A stretch of 64,000 nucleotides of DNA from Halosimplex halobium (lineage in GTDB: Archaea > Halobacteriota > Halobacteria > Halobacteriales > Haloarculaceae): contig NZ_JBLKNX010000004.1 in assembly GCF_051414055.1 (NCBI RefSeq), positions 1 through 64,000 on the forward strand, read 5' to 3'. Every line of letters starts with the position of its first letter. The stretch's first letter is position 1. Under the pieces are notes generated by a model that worked only from the letters and a program-made list of their open reading frames with translations, had not been told where the DNA came from and made no database searches. The position numbers and the translations under genes are program-made. Shown here piece after piece: positions 32,322-41,103 of this stretch.

Positions 32322-33875
32322 ATGAGCGAGACAGACGGTCCGGGGAACGTCCTGTTCGTCGTCATGGACACGGTCCGGCAGAGCCACCTCTCGGTGTACG
32401 GCTACGACCGGCCGACGACGCCGAACCTGGAGGACTTCGCCGACGACGCCGTCGTCTTCGAGGAGGCCGTCGCCCCGGCGCCCTGGACCCTGCCCGTCCA
32501 CGCCTCGCTGTTCACCGGGCTCTACCCCACCCAGCACGGCGCCACCCAGGAGAACCCCTACCTGGAGGGCGCCACCACGCTCGCCGAGTCGCTGTCGGCG
32601 GCGGGCTACGCCACCGCCTGCTACTCCTCGAACGCCTGGATCACCCCCTACACCAACCTCGCCGACGGCTTCGACGACCAGGACAACTTCTTCCAGGTCA
32701 TGCCCGGCGACCTGCTGTCGGGCCCGCTCTCGAAGATCTGGAAGACGATGAACGACAACGACACCCTGCGGAGCGTCGCCGACCGGCTCGTCGAACTCGG
32801 CAACACCGCCCACGAGTACTTCGCCGAGAGCGGCGGCGGCGACACCAAGACCCCCGAGATCGTCGACCGCGTCCAGACCTTCGTCGAGGAGAGCGAGGAG
32901 TCCGGCGACGAGTGGTTCTCCTTTATCAACCTGATGGACGCCCACCTCCCCTACCACCCGCCCGAGGCGTTCGCCGAGGAGTTCGCCCCCGGCGTCGACT
33001 CGACCGAGGTCTGCCAGAACTCCAAGGAGTACAACTCCGGTGCGCGGGACATCGACGACGACGAGTGGGCGGATATCAAGGGCCTCTACGACGCCGAGAT
33101 CGCCCACATCGACCACCACCTCGGCCGGCTGTTCGACTGGCTGAAAGAGACCGACCGCTGGGAGGACACCCTCGTCGTGGTCTGTGCCGACCACGGCGAA
33201 CTGTTCGGCGAGCACGGCCTCTACGGCCACGAGTTCGGCATCTACGACCCGCTGGTCAACGTCCCGCTGCTGGTCAAACACCCCGAACTCGACGCCGAGC
33301 GCGACACCGAGACCCAGGTCGAGTTGCAGGACCTCTATCACACCGTGCTGGACCACGCGGGGGTCGACGCCGACACGGGTGGCGAGCCGTTCGACCGCGC
33401 CCGGTCGCTGCTCGACGCCGACTACCGCGAGTTCGCCAGCGTCGACGCGCCCCGCGGGGCCGACTCGCGCTTTTCCGCCCACGACGCGGGCGAGCTGGAC
33501 GGCTACGCGTTCGTCGACTACCACCGGCCGGTCGTCGAGCTGAACCAGCTGGAGAGCAAGGCCAGCGCGGCCGGGATCGAACTCGATACCGATTCCCGGT
33601 TCTACTCGCGGATGCGCGCGGCCCGCCGGCCCGACGGGAAGTACATCCGCAACGAGCGCATCCCCGACGAGGCCTACCGGCTGGACACCGACCCCGACGA
33701 ACTGGACGACGTGGCCGACACCGACGACGAGGTCATCGCCGCAACCGAGGAGGCGCTCGTGACGTTCGAGTCGGAGATGGACGGCGAGTGGGCTGACGTG
33801 ACCGACGAGGACGTGCTCGACGACATGGGCGAAGAGGCCAAAGACCGACTGTCGGACCTGGGATACATCGAGTAA
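32322..33875 (+). CDS. Sulfatase-fold hydrolase/transferase with Thr in the nucleophile position
   Basis: 517 aa of the alkaline-phosphatase superfamily. Metal ligands are visible in VVMDTVRQSHLSVYGY (Asp16 region) and VCADHGELFGEHGLYGHE. In the catalytic motif C/S-x-P-x-R-x4-TG this protein has TLPVHASLFTG, with Thr56 for the modified Cys and His for Arg. Sulfatases need formylglycine from Cys or Ser, whereas Thr nucleophiles occur in phosphoglycerol and phosphoethanolamine transferases, so a phospho-group reaction is at least as likely. There is no signal peptide. It is 2 nt upstream of a lipid flippase-like gene. Confidence 0.85.
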   Translation: MSETDGPGNVLFVVMDTVRQSHLSVYGYDRPTTPNLEDFADDAVVFEEAVAPAPWTLPVHASLFTGLYPTQHGATQENPYLEGATTLAESLSAAGYATACYSSNAWITPYTNLADGFDDQDNFFQVMPGDLLSGPLSKIWKTMNDNDTLRSVADRLVELGNTAHEYFAESGGGDTKTPEIVDRVQTFVEESEESGDEWFSFINLMDAHLPYHPPEAFAEEFAPGVDSTEVCQNSKEYNSGARDIDDDEWADIKGLYDAEIAHIDHHLGRLFDWLKETDRWEDTLVVVCADHGELFGEHGLYGHEFGIYDPLVNVPLLVKHPELDAERDTETQVELQDLYHTVLDHAGVDADTGGEPFDRARSLLDADYREFASVDAPRGADSRFSAHDAGELDGYAFVDYHRPVVELNQLESKASAAGIELDTDSRFYSRMRAARRPDGKYIRNERIPDEAYRLDTDPDELDDVADTDDEVIAATEEALVTFESEMDGEWADVTDEDVLDDMGEEAKDRLSDLGYIE

Positions 33876-33877
33876 CC

Positions 33878-34906
33878 GTGAGCGAGTCCAGCCGTGACCT
33901 GTTCGACTTCGTCGACCGGCAGACGGCTATCAAGATCGTCGGCGGGTTCGTCATCGCCTTCGTCGCGCTCGGGCTGATCGCCTACGGGATCGGGATCGAG
34001 AAGATCCAGCGGGAACTCTCCCGGGCCGACCCGGCGTGGCTGGCCGCGGGCTGTCTCTCGACGGCGGTCGGGCTCGTCGCCTGGGCGAAGGCCTGGCAGG
34101 TCGTCCTCCGGGTGGTCGGCTACCGCGTCCCCTTTCGAAAACTCGTGGTCACCTACTACGCGGCGACGTTCGCCAACTACGTCACGCCGCTGGGCCAGGC
34201 CGGCGGCGAACCCTTTATCGCCTACGTGCTCTCCAGGGACACCGAGGCGTCCTACGAGGACTCGCTGGCCTCGGTCGTGACCGCCGACCTCCTGAACCTC
34301 CTGCCCTTTTTCACCTTCGCCGCGATCGGGACCGTGGTCCTCGTCGTGCGGACGACCCTGTCGGACCAGATCCGCGGCGTCGCGGGCATCCTCGTCGTCT
34401 TCGCGGTCGGCGTCCCCGTCGCCGCCGTCGTCGGGTGGCGCTCGCGGCGCCGGCTCGGGAACCTCCTCCTGCGCGCCGTCGCGCCGGTCGCCCGGCGGAC
34501 CCGCTTTGTCAGCGTCGAGGGGCTTCGCGAGCGGCTGCGCGAACTGAACACCGCCTTCGAGCGCATCGCCGCCGACCGACCGGCGCTGGCCCACGCGCTC
34601 GTCTACTCGTTCGTCGGCTGGCTCTTTTTCGCCCTGCCGCTGTACGCCGCCGTCCGCGCGCTCGGGGAGTCGATCTCCATCTTCCTCGTGTTCTTCATCG
34701 TCCCCGCGAGCACGCTCGCCGGGCTGACCCCCTCGCCCGGCGGCCTCGCCGGCGTCGAGGCGGCGCTGGCCGGCCTGCTCGGGACGCTCGGGGGCTTCTC
34801 CTTCGCGACCGGTCTCTCCATCGGCATCGTCTACCGGCTGGCCAGCTACGTGTTCGCGGTCCTGGCCGGCGGCGTCGCCGCGCTGTACGTCGTCTCGCGG
34901 AACTGA
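33878..34906 (+). CDS. UPF0104/LPG-synthase-TM family flippase-like protein
   Basis: 342 aa, about eight membrane helices, starting with GTG 2 nt after the upstream stop, so translation is coupled. Family motifs are NYVTPLGQAGGEPFIAY in the first half and LTPSPGGLAGVEAALAG near the end. The family is the transmembrane part of bacterial MprF, which flips lysyl-phosphatidylglycerol; stand-alone archaeal copies are thought to move modified lipids. Pairing with the Thr-type sulfatase-fold enzyme suggests a shared role in polar-lipid or glycolipid modification. A paralogue lies at 49999-51015. Confidence 0.88.
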   Translation: MSESSRDLFDFVDRQTAIKIVGGFVIAFVALGLIAYGIGIEKIQRELSRADPAWLAAGCLSTAVGLVAWAKAWQVVLRVVGYRVPFRKLVVTYYAATFANYVTPLGQAGGEPFIAYVLSRDTEASYEDSLASVVTADLLNLLPFFTFAAIGTVVLVVRTTLSDQIRGVAGILVVFAVGVPVAAVVGWRSRRRLGNLLLRAVAPVARRTRFVSVEGLRERLRELNTAFERIAADRPALAHALVYSFVGWLFFALPLYAAVRALGESISIFLVFFIVPASTLAGLTPSPGGLAGVEAALAGLLGTLGGFSFATGLSIGIVYRLASYVFAVLAGGVAALYVVSRN

Positions 34907-34925
34907 GCGACGGGTGTCGGCGCGG

Positions 34926-35771
34926 TCACGCCCCGCCCTCGACCCACGCGTCCAGGGCGTCGTCGACGGTCCCGCCGACCGCTCGCCCGCGGTAGCCGAA
35001 GATGTCGTCGTACCCCGACTGGGACAGCAGGACCGGGACGAACGACTCCTCGGCGGTCAGGAGCCCCTCGGCCGACTTCGCGTAGGCCTCGCCCGGCGCG
35101 ACCGGCTCGAAGTTTCGCGCCAGCAGTTCGTAGGACTCGTCGCCGGGCGGCTTCTCGACCCTGTCGTATATCTCGAAGTACTCGGCGTCGGGTTCGTGCA
35201 TCGGCGGCGCCGCCGGCAGCGCCCCCTCCGCGTGGAGGAACGTCCGGATCAGCATCTCGGCCTTCGCGACGGCGTTCGGCTGTTCGACCCGTCCCGCCTC
35301 GACGGAGACGACCCCGCCGGTCGACGCGAACGCCGAGTCGGTGACGGGCGTCTCGTTGACGACCGGCCCGACCGGCAGTTCCGCGGCGATCTCGACCGCG
35401 CGCCGGTCGCCCTCGGCGACGAACGCGACCGGCTCCGGCGTCGCGTGGGTGGTGTGGATGGCGACGGTGTCACAGTCGGCCGTCTCCTCGGTGAGCTGGG
35501 CGGCCAGCCGCCGCTCGCGCTCGTCGGCCTCGGGGTCCCCGGGGAACACCCGGTTCAGGTCCGCGTCGAGGCCGCGGCGGTGCGCGGCCGACGCCGGGGG
35601 GTTCGCGACGACGAACTTCACCGCCCGCTCGAACTCGGGGCCCGACGCGAGGACGCGGTGGACGGCCCGGGCACCCGTCGGCTCGTCGCCGTGGACGTTG
35701 CAGACGACCGCGAGCTCCGGGTCGCCGGGGCCATACACCGTCACGTCGGGGGAGACATCCTTGTCGAACAT
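34926..35771 (-). CDS. Succinylglutamate desuccinylase/aspartoacylase-family protein
   Basis: 281 aa zinc carboxypeptidase-like deacylase. The metal site is formed by VCNVHGDEPTGARA (His27, Glu30) and a later His in TVAIHTTHA; NPPASAAHRRGLDADLNRVFPGD is the family's substrate-binding segment. Such enzymes remove an acyl group from an amino acid, but the true substrate here is not evident and no arginine-catabolism genes lie nearby. The ATG at 35771 starts MFDKDVSP. It shares the minus strand with the RNA-ligase partner gene, 58 nt apart. Confidence 0.85.
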   Translation of the reverse strand: MFDKDVSPDVTVYGPGDPELAVVCNVHGDEPTGARAVHRVLASGPEFERAVKFVVANPPASAAHRRGLDADLNRVFPGDPEADERERRLAAQLTEETADCDTVAIHTTHATPEPVAFVAEGDRRAVEIAAELPVGPVVNETPVTDSAFASTGGVVSVEAGRVEQPNAVAKAEMLIRTFLHAEGALPAAPPMHEPDAEYFEIYDRVEKPPGDESYELLARNFEPVAPGEAYAKSAEGLLTAEESFVPVLLSQSGYDDIFGYRGRAVGGTVDDALDAWVEGGA

Positions 35772-35829
35772 CCTGGCCGACGGGTAGCTCCTCCGGACGG
35801 AAAGCCGTGTCACCGGAACCTGCGTGGGG

Positions 35830-36501
35830 CTACGACTCCACGTAGTCCTCGTGGCCGCTGGCGACGAGGTACTCCCGCAGCAGCGCGGGGAAGTTCCGCC
35901 CCTGCAGGTACCGCAGGCCGAAGTCGTCGGCCCAGCCGACGATGCCCTGGTCCTCCGTCACCACGCCGGCCTCCAGTTCGCGGGCGAGGATGAGCAGGTC
36001 GAAGTCCTCGCGGGAGTCGAGCACACCCTGGCGCAACGCCCGGCGGTACTCGTCGCGCAGGTCCGAGATGACCCGGTCCACCTCGGTCATGTGGTCGTGG
36101 TCGTCGACGGGGTCGGTCGAGGACTGCTCGGCCTCGCGGACGGCCTTCTCGGCGACCCGCAGGCCGCGGTTCACCCGGTCGGACATCTCGTCGACGAACT
36201 GGTAGACGATGTGGGCCGGCACCTGCACCTCGTAGCGGGCCGGCGCCTTCGTGATGACCCAGGTGTCCAGCCTGGCGAACACCTCCTCGTCCACGTCGCG
36301 GTCGCGCAGCATCTGGGTCAGCTCCTCGTCGATCGTCGGCGGCATGTAACAGGAGATGTTGAGCGTCAGCTTCGCGTCGGCGACGAGGTCGAGCAGTTCG
36401 AGACACGCCGCTTCGAGGTCCTGGTCGCCGTCGCGGATCTCCTCGGTGATGAACACCGACGTGTCGAGCACGAACCGCTGTTTGAGCGGCGAGTCCGACA
36501 T
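35830..36501 (-). CDS. RNA ligase partner protein (PIN-domain, UPF0278)
   Basis: 223 aa. The N-terminal RFVLDTSVFITEE gives the first PIN aspartate, then CYMPPTIDEELTQML, and the end DFDLLILARELEAGVVTEDQGIVGWADDFG carries the remaining acidic residues, so the nuclease centre seems complete. The family is named for usually neighbouring an archaeal ATP-dependent RNA ligase; no such ligase is within this window. It may trim RNA ends for ligation or act alone. The ATG at 36501 is at the edge of the dispersed repeat region. Confidence 0.9.
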   Translation of the reverse strand: MSDSPLKQRFVLDTSVFITEEIRDGDQDLEAACLELLDLVADAKLTLNISCYMPPTIDEELTQMLRDRDVDEEVFARLDTWVITKAPARYEVQVPAHIVYQFVDEMSDRVNRGLRVAEKAVREAEQSSTDPVDDHDHMTEVDRVISDLRDEYRRALRQGVLDSREDFDLLILARELEAGVVTEDQGIVGWADDFGLRYLQGRNFPALLREYLVASGHEDYVES

Positions 36502-36650
36502 TAGCTGGCTCTACGCGACGAACCCCCAAGAATTGCCGGGGCGGTCTCCGACGGTCTGTTCTCCGCGTGGGTGTCTCGGTCGTTTCTGGGTGGGTTGGTG
36601 TGGAAGGGAGCTCTTCGAGAGCGACCGCACTCGACGGTGAGCGGTGACAG

Positions 36651-37092
36651 CGCTCGCTCGCCTGGAGTCAGTACCGCAGAGGATAGCAGGTGATGAAAGC
36701 CCTCGGCCCGCTCGCGGTCGCTGAGCGACATACCCTCGCGGCCTGCGGCCGCTTCGGGTAGGGGTCGCTCAGACGACTGACGTGGACGCGAGCGGGCCTC
36801 GCCCTTTCAGTCCACCAGGGACAGCACCGCGACCGCCCCGCACAGCACCGCAGACGGCCACGAGCCTCCCCAGCCGATTGCGCTGTCTGCGGGCGACCCG
36901 AGCGTCGCCCGCATGGCCCGAGGGACCTCCGGTCCCTCGCTGCTCGCAAGCTGCGATGCTCATCCACCGTCGGAGCACGCTCCGACGAGCCTTCGTTCAC
37001 ACAGTTCACGAAGACCTCGCGCGGCTACGGTCGCGCACATGAACGCGCGCTCCAGCGCGCGCCATCCGCACCGCGACCGCTCACCGCAACAG
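36651..37092 (-). repeat. Structured dispersed repeat, copy B (inverted relative to copy A)
   Basis: Reading the minus strand gives the same order of blocks as copy A: CTGTTGCGGTGAGCGG, GTCTTCGTGAACTGTGTGAAC, TCGGCTGGGGAGGCTCGTGG, GGACTGAAAGGGCGAGG, and CTGAGCGAC...GTCGCTCAG with TACCC/GGGTA inside. The hairpin CGTCGGAGCGTGCTCCGACG replaces CGTCAGCGCTTGCTCTGACG of copy A, a paired change. It fills most of the 664-nt gap 36502-37165; 36502-36650 shows no further feature. Confidence 0.85.
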
Positions 37093-37135
37093 CTACTGTC
37101 CTCACTGGGTGTTCGCCGAGTTCGCGAGCGGTCGG

Positions 37136-37142
37136 TATAAAC
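37136..37142 (+). promoter_or_regulatory. TATA-like box of msrB
   Basis: GTATAAA is centred about 27 nt before the ATG at 37166. It lies immediately beyond the dispersed repeat, so the repeat does not provide the core promoter. Confidence 0.65.
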
Positions 37143-37165
37143 GCCTGGAGCGGCTACTCGGGGGT

Positions 37166-37573
37166 ATGTCAGAACACGAGGACGCGCTGCCGGACTCGGA
37201 CGAGGAGTGGCGCGAGCGGCTGACCGAGGAGGAGTACAAGATCCTGCGCGAGCGGGGGACGGAACCGAAGTTCAGCGGCGAGTACCTCGACGTCGACGAG
37301 GAGGGGGAGTTCACCTGCGCCGGCTGCGGGACGGAGCTGTTCTCGACGGACCAGCAGTTCGACTCCGGGCACGGCTGGCCGAGCTTCTTCGACGTGGTCG
37401 AGGAGGGCAACGTCGAGACGAAACTGGACACCAGCCACGGGATGCGCCGGACCGAGGTCGTCTGTGCGACCTGCGGCGGCCACCTCGGTCACGTCTTCGA
37501 CGACGGCCCCGACCCGACCGGCAAGCGCTACTGCATCAACTCGGCCGCGCTCGACTTCGAGGGCGACGAGTAG
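37166..37573 (+). CDS. msrB: Peptide-methionine (R)-S-oxide reductase MsrB
   Basis: Repairs the R form of methionine sulfoxide in proteins. 135 aa with the structural zinc site CAGC (Cys51/54) and CATC (Cys100/103), the substrate pocket FDSGHGWPSFF, the conserved HLGHVFDDGP, and the catalytic Cys123 in RYCINSAAL. The resolving cysteine used by many MsrBs is not obvious, so thioredoxin or glutaredoxin may reduce the enzyme directly. MsrB stands alone with its own promoter. Confidence 0.96.
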   Translation: MSEHEDALPDSDEEWRERLTEEEYKILRERGTEPKFSGEYLDVDEEGEFTCAGCGTELFSTDQQFDSGHGWPSFFDVVEEGNVETKLDTSHGMRRTEVVCATCGGHLGHVFDDGPDPTGKRYCINSAALDFEGDE

Positions 37574-37651
37574 CGACCCGGGCGGCCGCCGGTTATCGAT
37601 TCGATCGAAGCGGGCGGAAGCCTTTTTGAACTGCTGCGCGCTTGGACGGGT

Positions 37652-38434
37652 GTGAGTTCAGAACACGCGGACGACCCGGGGGGCGAGGAGGCGTCCGGCG
37701 ACCGGACGGTGTCGGTCCTCGGCACCGAGGTCGTCCTGGAGGAGGCGTTCGTCGCGTTCCCGTGGCGGGCGGGGATGGCGCGGGCGCCCGGCGCCTTCCT
37801 CGCGGTCTTCGTGCTGACGGCCGGGGCCGCCGCCGTCGGCGGCTTCGGCACCGGGTCGCTCCAGCGGCGGTTCGCGCTGCTCGGCATCGTCGTCTTCAAC
37901 GCCCACAACATCCCCGCGACGACCGGCGCGGTCCCCCAGCTGCTCGTCCCGGTGGCCCAGCCGGTCGCCTCGCTGCCGGGGATCGGTCGGCTCCTGCGCG
38001 GCCTGTTCACGTTCGGGACCGGCCACGCGGCGCCGGTCGCCCACGTCGGCGGGATCCTGAGCGGCCAGACTGCCGAGATCGGCCACCTCAACCTCATCGC
38101 CCGGCAGGGCGAGACGGACGTGCCGGCGGTCGTCTACTACCTGCTCGCGCCGGTCGCGCTGGTCGGCGCCGGCTACGAGTTCGCCGACAGCCACTGGGCG
38201 GAGACGAGCACGGAGTCGTTCGCGGAGGTGGCCCGGTTCGGCCTGGCCATCGCGGCCGGCTACGTCGTCGTCCTGCTCGTCGGCTCGGTGCTGTTCACGG
38301 CGGTGCTGATCAGCCCGCTGACGGGCGAGGTGACGATCCTCCCCGACCGGTACCTGACCGTCGTCTACGGGTTCGCCTACCCGACGATCTTCGCGACGCT
38401 GGGGGCCTGGATCGTCTACCGGGACAGAACGTGA
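37652..38434 (+). CDS. Multi-spanning membrane protein of unknown function
   Basis: 260 aa starting with GTG. A 35-residue acidic cytoplasmic N terminus is followed by five or six membrane segments (about 46-64, 75-95, 100-118, 150-172, 190-215 and 235-255). The loop FNAHNIPATTGAVPQ has conserved-looking polar residues. TTTTTGAA lies about 27 nt before the start, consistent with a leaderless transcript. I do not recognise a family; haloarchaea contain many orphan membrane proteins of this size. It follows msrB by 78 nt. Confidence 0.75.
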   Translation: MSSEHADDPGGEEASGDRTVSVLGTEVVLEEAFVAFPWRAGMARAPGAFLAVFVLTAGAAAVGGFGTGSLQRRFALLGIVVFNAHNIPATTGAVPQLLVPVAQPVASLPGIGRLLRGLFTFGTGHAAPVAHVGGILSGQTAEIGHLNLIARQGETDVPAVVYYLLAPVALVGAGYEFADSHWAETSTESFAEVARFGLAIAAGYVVVLLVGSVLFTAVLISPLTGEVTILPDRYLTVVYGFAYPTIFATLGAWIVYRDRT

Positions 38435-38438
38435 GAAG

Positions 38439-38678
38439 CTACGCGTAGCTCTTGTTCAGGTACTCGACGATCTTCTCGGATTCGGCCATCGTGACGCCGC
38501 GGCCGTCGTCGACGAGGACGGGGACGCCCCGCTGGCCGGAGACCTCCTTGACCTCGTTGCGCTCGGAGTGGAGCGCCTCGACCCACACCGTCTCGTAGTC
38601 CAGGTCCAGTTCGTCCATCCGGTCGGCGACCTTCTCGCAGTACGGACACCCGTCGAGCTGGTAGAGCGTGAACGCCAT
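38439..38678 (-). CDS. Glutaredoxin
   Basis: 79 aa with the active site LDGCPYCEKVADRMDEL (Cys11, Cys14), the cis-proline in RGVPVLVDDG and the GSH-site-like TMAESEKIVEYLNKSY. Haloarchaea use gamma-glutamylcysteine rather than glutathione as main thiol, so the partner thiol is presumably that or thioredoxin reductase. It converges on the membrane protein gene with a 4-nt gap. Confidence 0.93.
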   Translation of the reverse strand: MAFTLYQLDGCPYCEKVADRMDELDLDYETVWVEALHSERNEVKEVSGQRGVPVLVDDGRGVTMAESEKIVEYLNKSYA

Positions 38679-38715
38679 ACCCGGCCTTCGGAAGCGACCG
38701 GCAAGTGCGTTGCGC

Positions 38716-39804
38716 CTACCGGTCGAGTTCGACGCCCGCGACCTCGAAGCGGGCGCCCCGCGTGGCGCCGTCGGTCGGCGTCTGCGCGTCGGTCAGCCGG
38801 ACGCTCCAGCCGTGGACGTCGGCGATCTTCCGGACGATCGCCAGCCCCATCCCGGTGTTGCCGCCGGCCCCGTTCGTGGAGTAGCCGGCGTCGAAGACCT
38901 GCTCGCGGTCGGCCGGCGCGACGCCGGGCCCGTCGTCGGCGACGAAGAACCCGTCGAGCGTGGCGCCGACGCTGATCCGGCCGTCGCCCGCGTGTTCCAC
39001 GGCGTTGCGAAAGAGGTTCTCGAACAGCTGGGCGAGGAGGCTGGCGTCGGCGACCAGCGCGACCTCGTCGAGCACGTCGAGCGTCGCGGAGCCGGTCTCG
39101 ACGTTCGTCCACGCCGCCCGGGCCACCGTCCCGAGGTCGACGTGTTCGGTGTCGGCGGCGTCGGACCCGCGTGCGAGGACGAGCGCGTCGTCGACGATGT
39201 CGTTCATCCGTTCGAGCGACCCGCCGATCGACGCCGCGTGTTCGGCGACGGCGTCCGCGTCGCCGGGCGTCTCCCCGAGGAGCTCCGCGCGGGCCATCGC
39301 GACGTTCAGCGGGTTGCGCAGGTCGTGGCTGAGGACGTTCGCGACCGTCGACAGCGTCTCGTTGTTGGCCTCGACGCGGAGCTCGGCCTCCTTGCGGTCG
39401 GTAATGTCGACGTGCATGACCAGCGCGTGAGGGTCGTCGTACTCCGGGAGGGCGATCGCCCGCATCAGGAACCAGCGACGCTCGTCGGGCGAGTGACAGG
39501 GGTACTCCAGCGAGAACGACGAGCGCTCGCCGTCGATGACCGACCGGATGCCCGCGGCGGCCTCGGTCGCCGTCTCGTCGTCCGAGGCGTCGCAGACCGA
39601 GAGGTAGTTTTCGCCGACCATGTCGACCCCGCCGCCGAGGTCGTTCGCCGCGCCGAACTCCCGCCAGGCGCGGTTGGTGGTCCGGATCACGCCCTCCGAG
39701 TCGACGACGGCGACCTGTGCCGGGAGCGCGTCGAACGCCGCCGCGATGAGCGGTCGCTCCCCGCTCGCCGCCGCCCCGCTGCCGTCGTCGCGCTCGGGAG
39801 TCAC
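38716..39804 (-). CDS. PAS-domain histidine kinase
   Basis: 362 aa, soluble. A PAS domain (about 18-135; AQVAVVDSEGVIRTTNRAWR, then YPCHSPDERRWFLMRA) ends in VDITDRKEAELR, followed by HisKA with LSHDLRNPLNVAMARAE (phosphoacceptor His about 158) and a HATPase domain with LFENLFRNAVEHAG, DDGPGVAP and GMGLAIVRKIADVHG. All catalytic boxes are intact. The start is GTG at 39804. No response regulator lies nearby. A cytoplasmic sensor of redox, light or small molecules is possible, as the PAS ligand is unknown. Confidence 0.93.
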   Translation of the reverse strand: MTPERDDGSGAAASGERPLIAAAFDALPAQVAVVDSEGVIRTTNRAWREFGAANDLGGGVDMVGENYLSVCDASDDETATEAAAGIRSVIDGERSSFSLEYPCHSPDERRWFLMRAIALPEYDDPHALVMHVDITDRKEAELRVEANNETLSTVANVLSHDLRNPLNVAMARAELLGETPGDADAVAEHAASIGGSLERMNDIVDDALVLARGSDAADTEHVDLGTVARAAWTNVETGSATLDVLDEVALVADASLLAQLFENLFRNAVEHAGDGRISVGATLDGFFVADDGPGVAPADREQVFDAGYSTNGAGGNTGMGLAIVRKIADVHGWSVRLTDAQTPTDGATRGARFEVAGVELDR

Positions 39805-39914
39805 TATCAGATTCCAGGTGCGCGACGGGTATAACGGGCCCGACCGATTCTCACGGATGAATCTCGGAGAGCGCTCGGATCGGGTGGAGTCGGCCGTTCA
39901 GGCGGCCGGCCCCG

Positions 39915-40961
39915 TCACTCGTTCATCAGGCCGTCCTCCTCGACGCGCATGACGGCCTCGCCGTCGGGGAGGTTCGGGGCGTCGACGAGCTTGACGATGC
40001 GCTTGTCGCCCTTGGACTTGCGGAGGTAGATGCGGAACGTGGAGGTGTGACCGAGGATGTTCCCGCCGATGGGCTGGGTCGGGTCACCGAAAAAGGAGTC
40101 GGGGTTGGAGGCGACCTGGTTGGTGACGACGACGGCGGTGTTGTGGAGGTCGCCGACGCGCATCAGGTCGTGGAGGTGTTTGTTGAGCTTCTGCTGGCGC
40201 TCGGCGAGCTCGCCGCGGCCGACGTACTCGGCGCGGAAGTGAGCGGTCAGCGAGTCGACGCAGAGCAGGCGGATGGGGAACTCGTCGTCCTGGGTCTCGC
40301 TGGCGAGTTCCTGGGCCTGCTCTGCCAGCAGGATCTGGTGGTTGGAGTTGAACGCCTTCGCGACGTGGATGTTGTCGAGCATCGCCTCGACGAGGTCGTC
40401 CAGCAGCGCCTCGTCGCTCGCGTCGGCGTCCTCGGCCTCCTCGACGATGTCGTGCAGGACCATCGCGTCCTCGAGGACTTCGTCGTCGTGGCCCTTGACC
40501 ATCTGCTCGATGCGCTCGGGGCGGAACGTGTCCTCGCTGTCGATGAACATCGCCGACCCCTCCAGGCCGCCGTGCTCGCGGGGGAGCTGGACGTTGACGG
40601 ACAGCTGGTGGGTGACCTGGGACTTGCCGGCGCCGAACTCGCCGTACACCTCGGAGATCGACTGGGTCTCGATGCCCCCGCCCAGCAGGTCGTCGACCTC
40701 GTCGACGCCCCAGGTGAGCTTGCCGATCTGCTCGCGCCGTTCGAGGACGGCCGCGCCCGTCTCGAAGCCGCCGATGTCGGCGGCCTCCCGCGCGGCCTCG
40801 ATGATGTCCGCCGCGCTGGACTCCCCGATGTCCGCCGTGTTCGACAGCTCGCCCGGCGAGGCGACCGCGATGCCCTGGTAGCCGTCGAACCCGTTCTCCC
40901 GCAGCTTCTCGGCCGTCGCCGGACCCACGCCCGGCAGTTCTTCGAGGTCTTCTGTCGCCAT
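39915..40961 (-). CDS. radA: DNA repair and recombination protein RadA
   Basis: Archaeal RecA/Rad51 recombinase that forms filaments on single-stranded DNA and catalyses strand exchange. 348 aa: helix-hairpin-helix N-terminal domain (LEELPGVGPATAEKLRENG), Walker A GEFGAGKS (107-114), Walker B RLLCVDSLTAHFRAE, and the loop region VVVTNQVASNPDSFFGDPTQPIGGN. No intein is present, although these occur in other haloarchaeal RadA genes. A clear TATA box stands 27 nt before the ATG. Confidence 0.98.
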   Translation of the reverse strand: MATEDLEELPGVGPATAEKLRENGFDGYQGIAVASPGELSNTADIGESSAADIIEAAREAADIGGFETGAAVLERREQIGKLTWGVDEVDDLLGGGIETQSISEVYGEFGAGKSQVTHQLSVNVQLPREHGGLEGSAMFIDSEDTFRPERIEQMVKGHDDEVLEDAMVLHDIVEEAEDADASDEALLDDLVEAMLDNIHVAKAFNSNHQILLAEQAQELASETQDDEFPIRLLCVDSLTAHFRAEYVGRGELAERQQKLNKHLHDLMRVGDLHNTAVVVTNQVASNPDSFFGDPTQPIGGNILGHTSTFRIYLRKSKGDKRIVKLVDAPNLPDGEAVMRVEEDGLMNE

Positions 40962-40984
40962 ACCCAGCGGTTGCGCCGCCCCTC

Positions 40985-40991
40985 ATATAAA
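40985..40991 (-). promoter_or_regulatory. TATA box of radA
   Basis: Minus-strand TTTATAT is centred 27 nt before the radA ATG at 40961, with a purine-rich GAGGG just upstream that could serve as BRE. It is one of the best core-promoter matches in the window and implies a leaderless, well-expressed transcript. An AT-rich TTTCACTTTCACTTTGG tract follows further upstream (41008-41024). Confidence 0.75.
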
Positions 40992-41103
40992 CCCTCGTTA
41001 ACACCAAAGTGAAAGTGAAATCCCGAGCCCGCTCGGCGCTCGGATCGAACCGTTCCGAAGGTTGATACGTCAACGGGCGGTCGCGGTGTGGGGATCGTCG
41101 CGG

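Noticed and set aside
30396..33524. Antisense frame of 1042 codons spanning NifU, presenilin and sulfatase-fold genes
   Set aside because: No conserved motif, atypical composition, and it lies opposite three well-supported genes.
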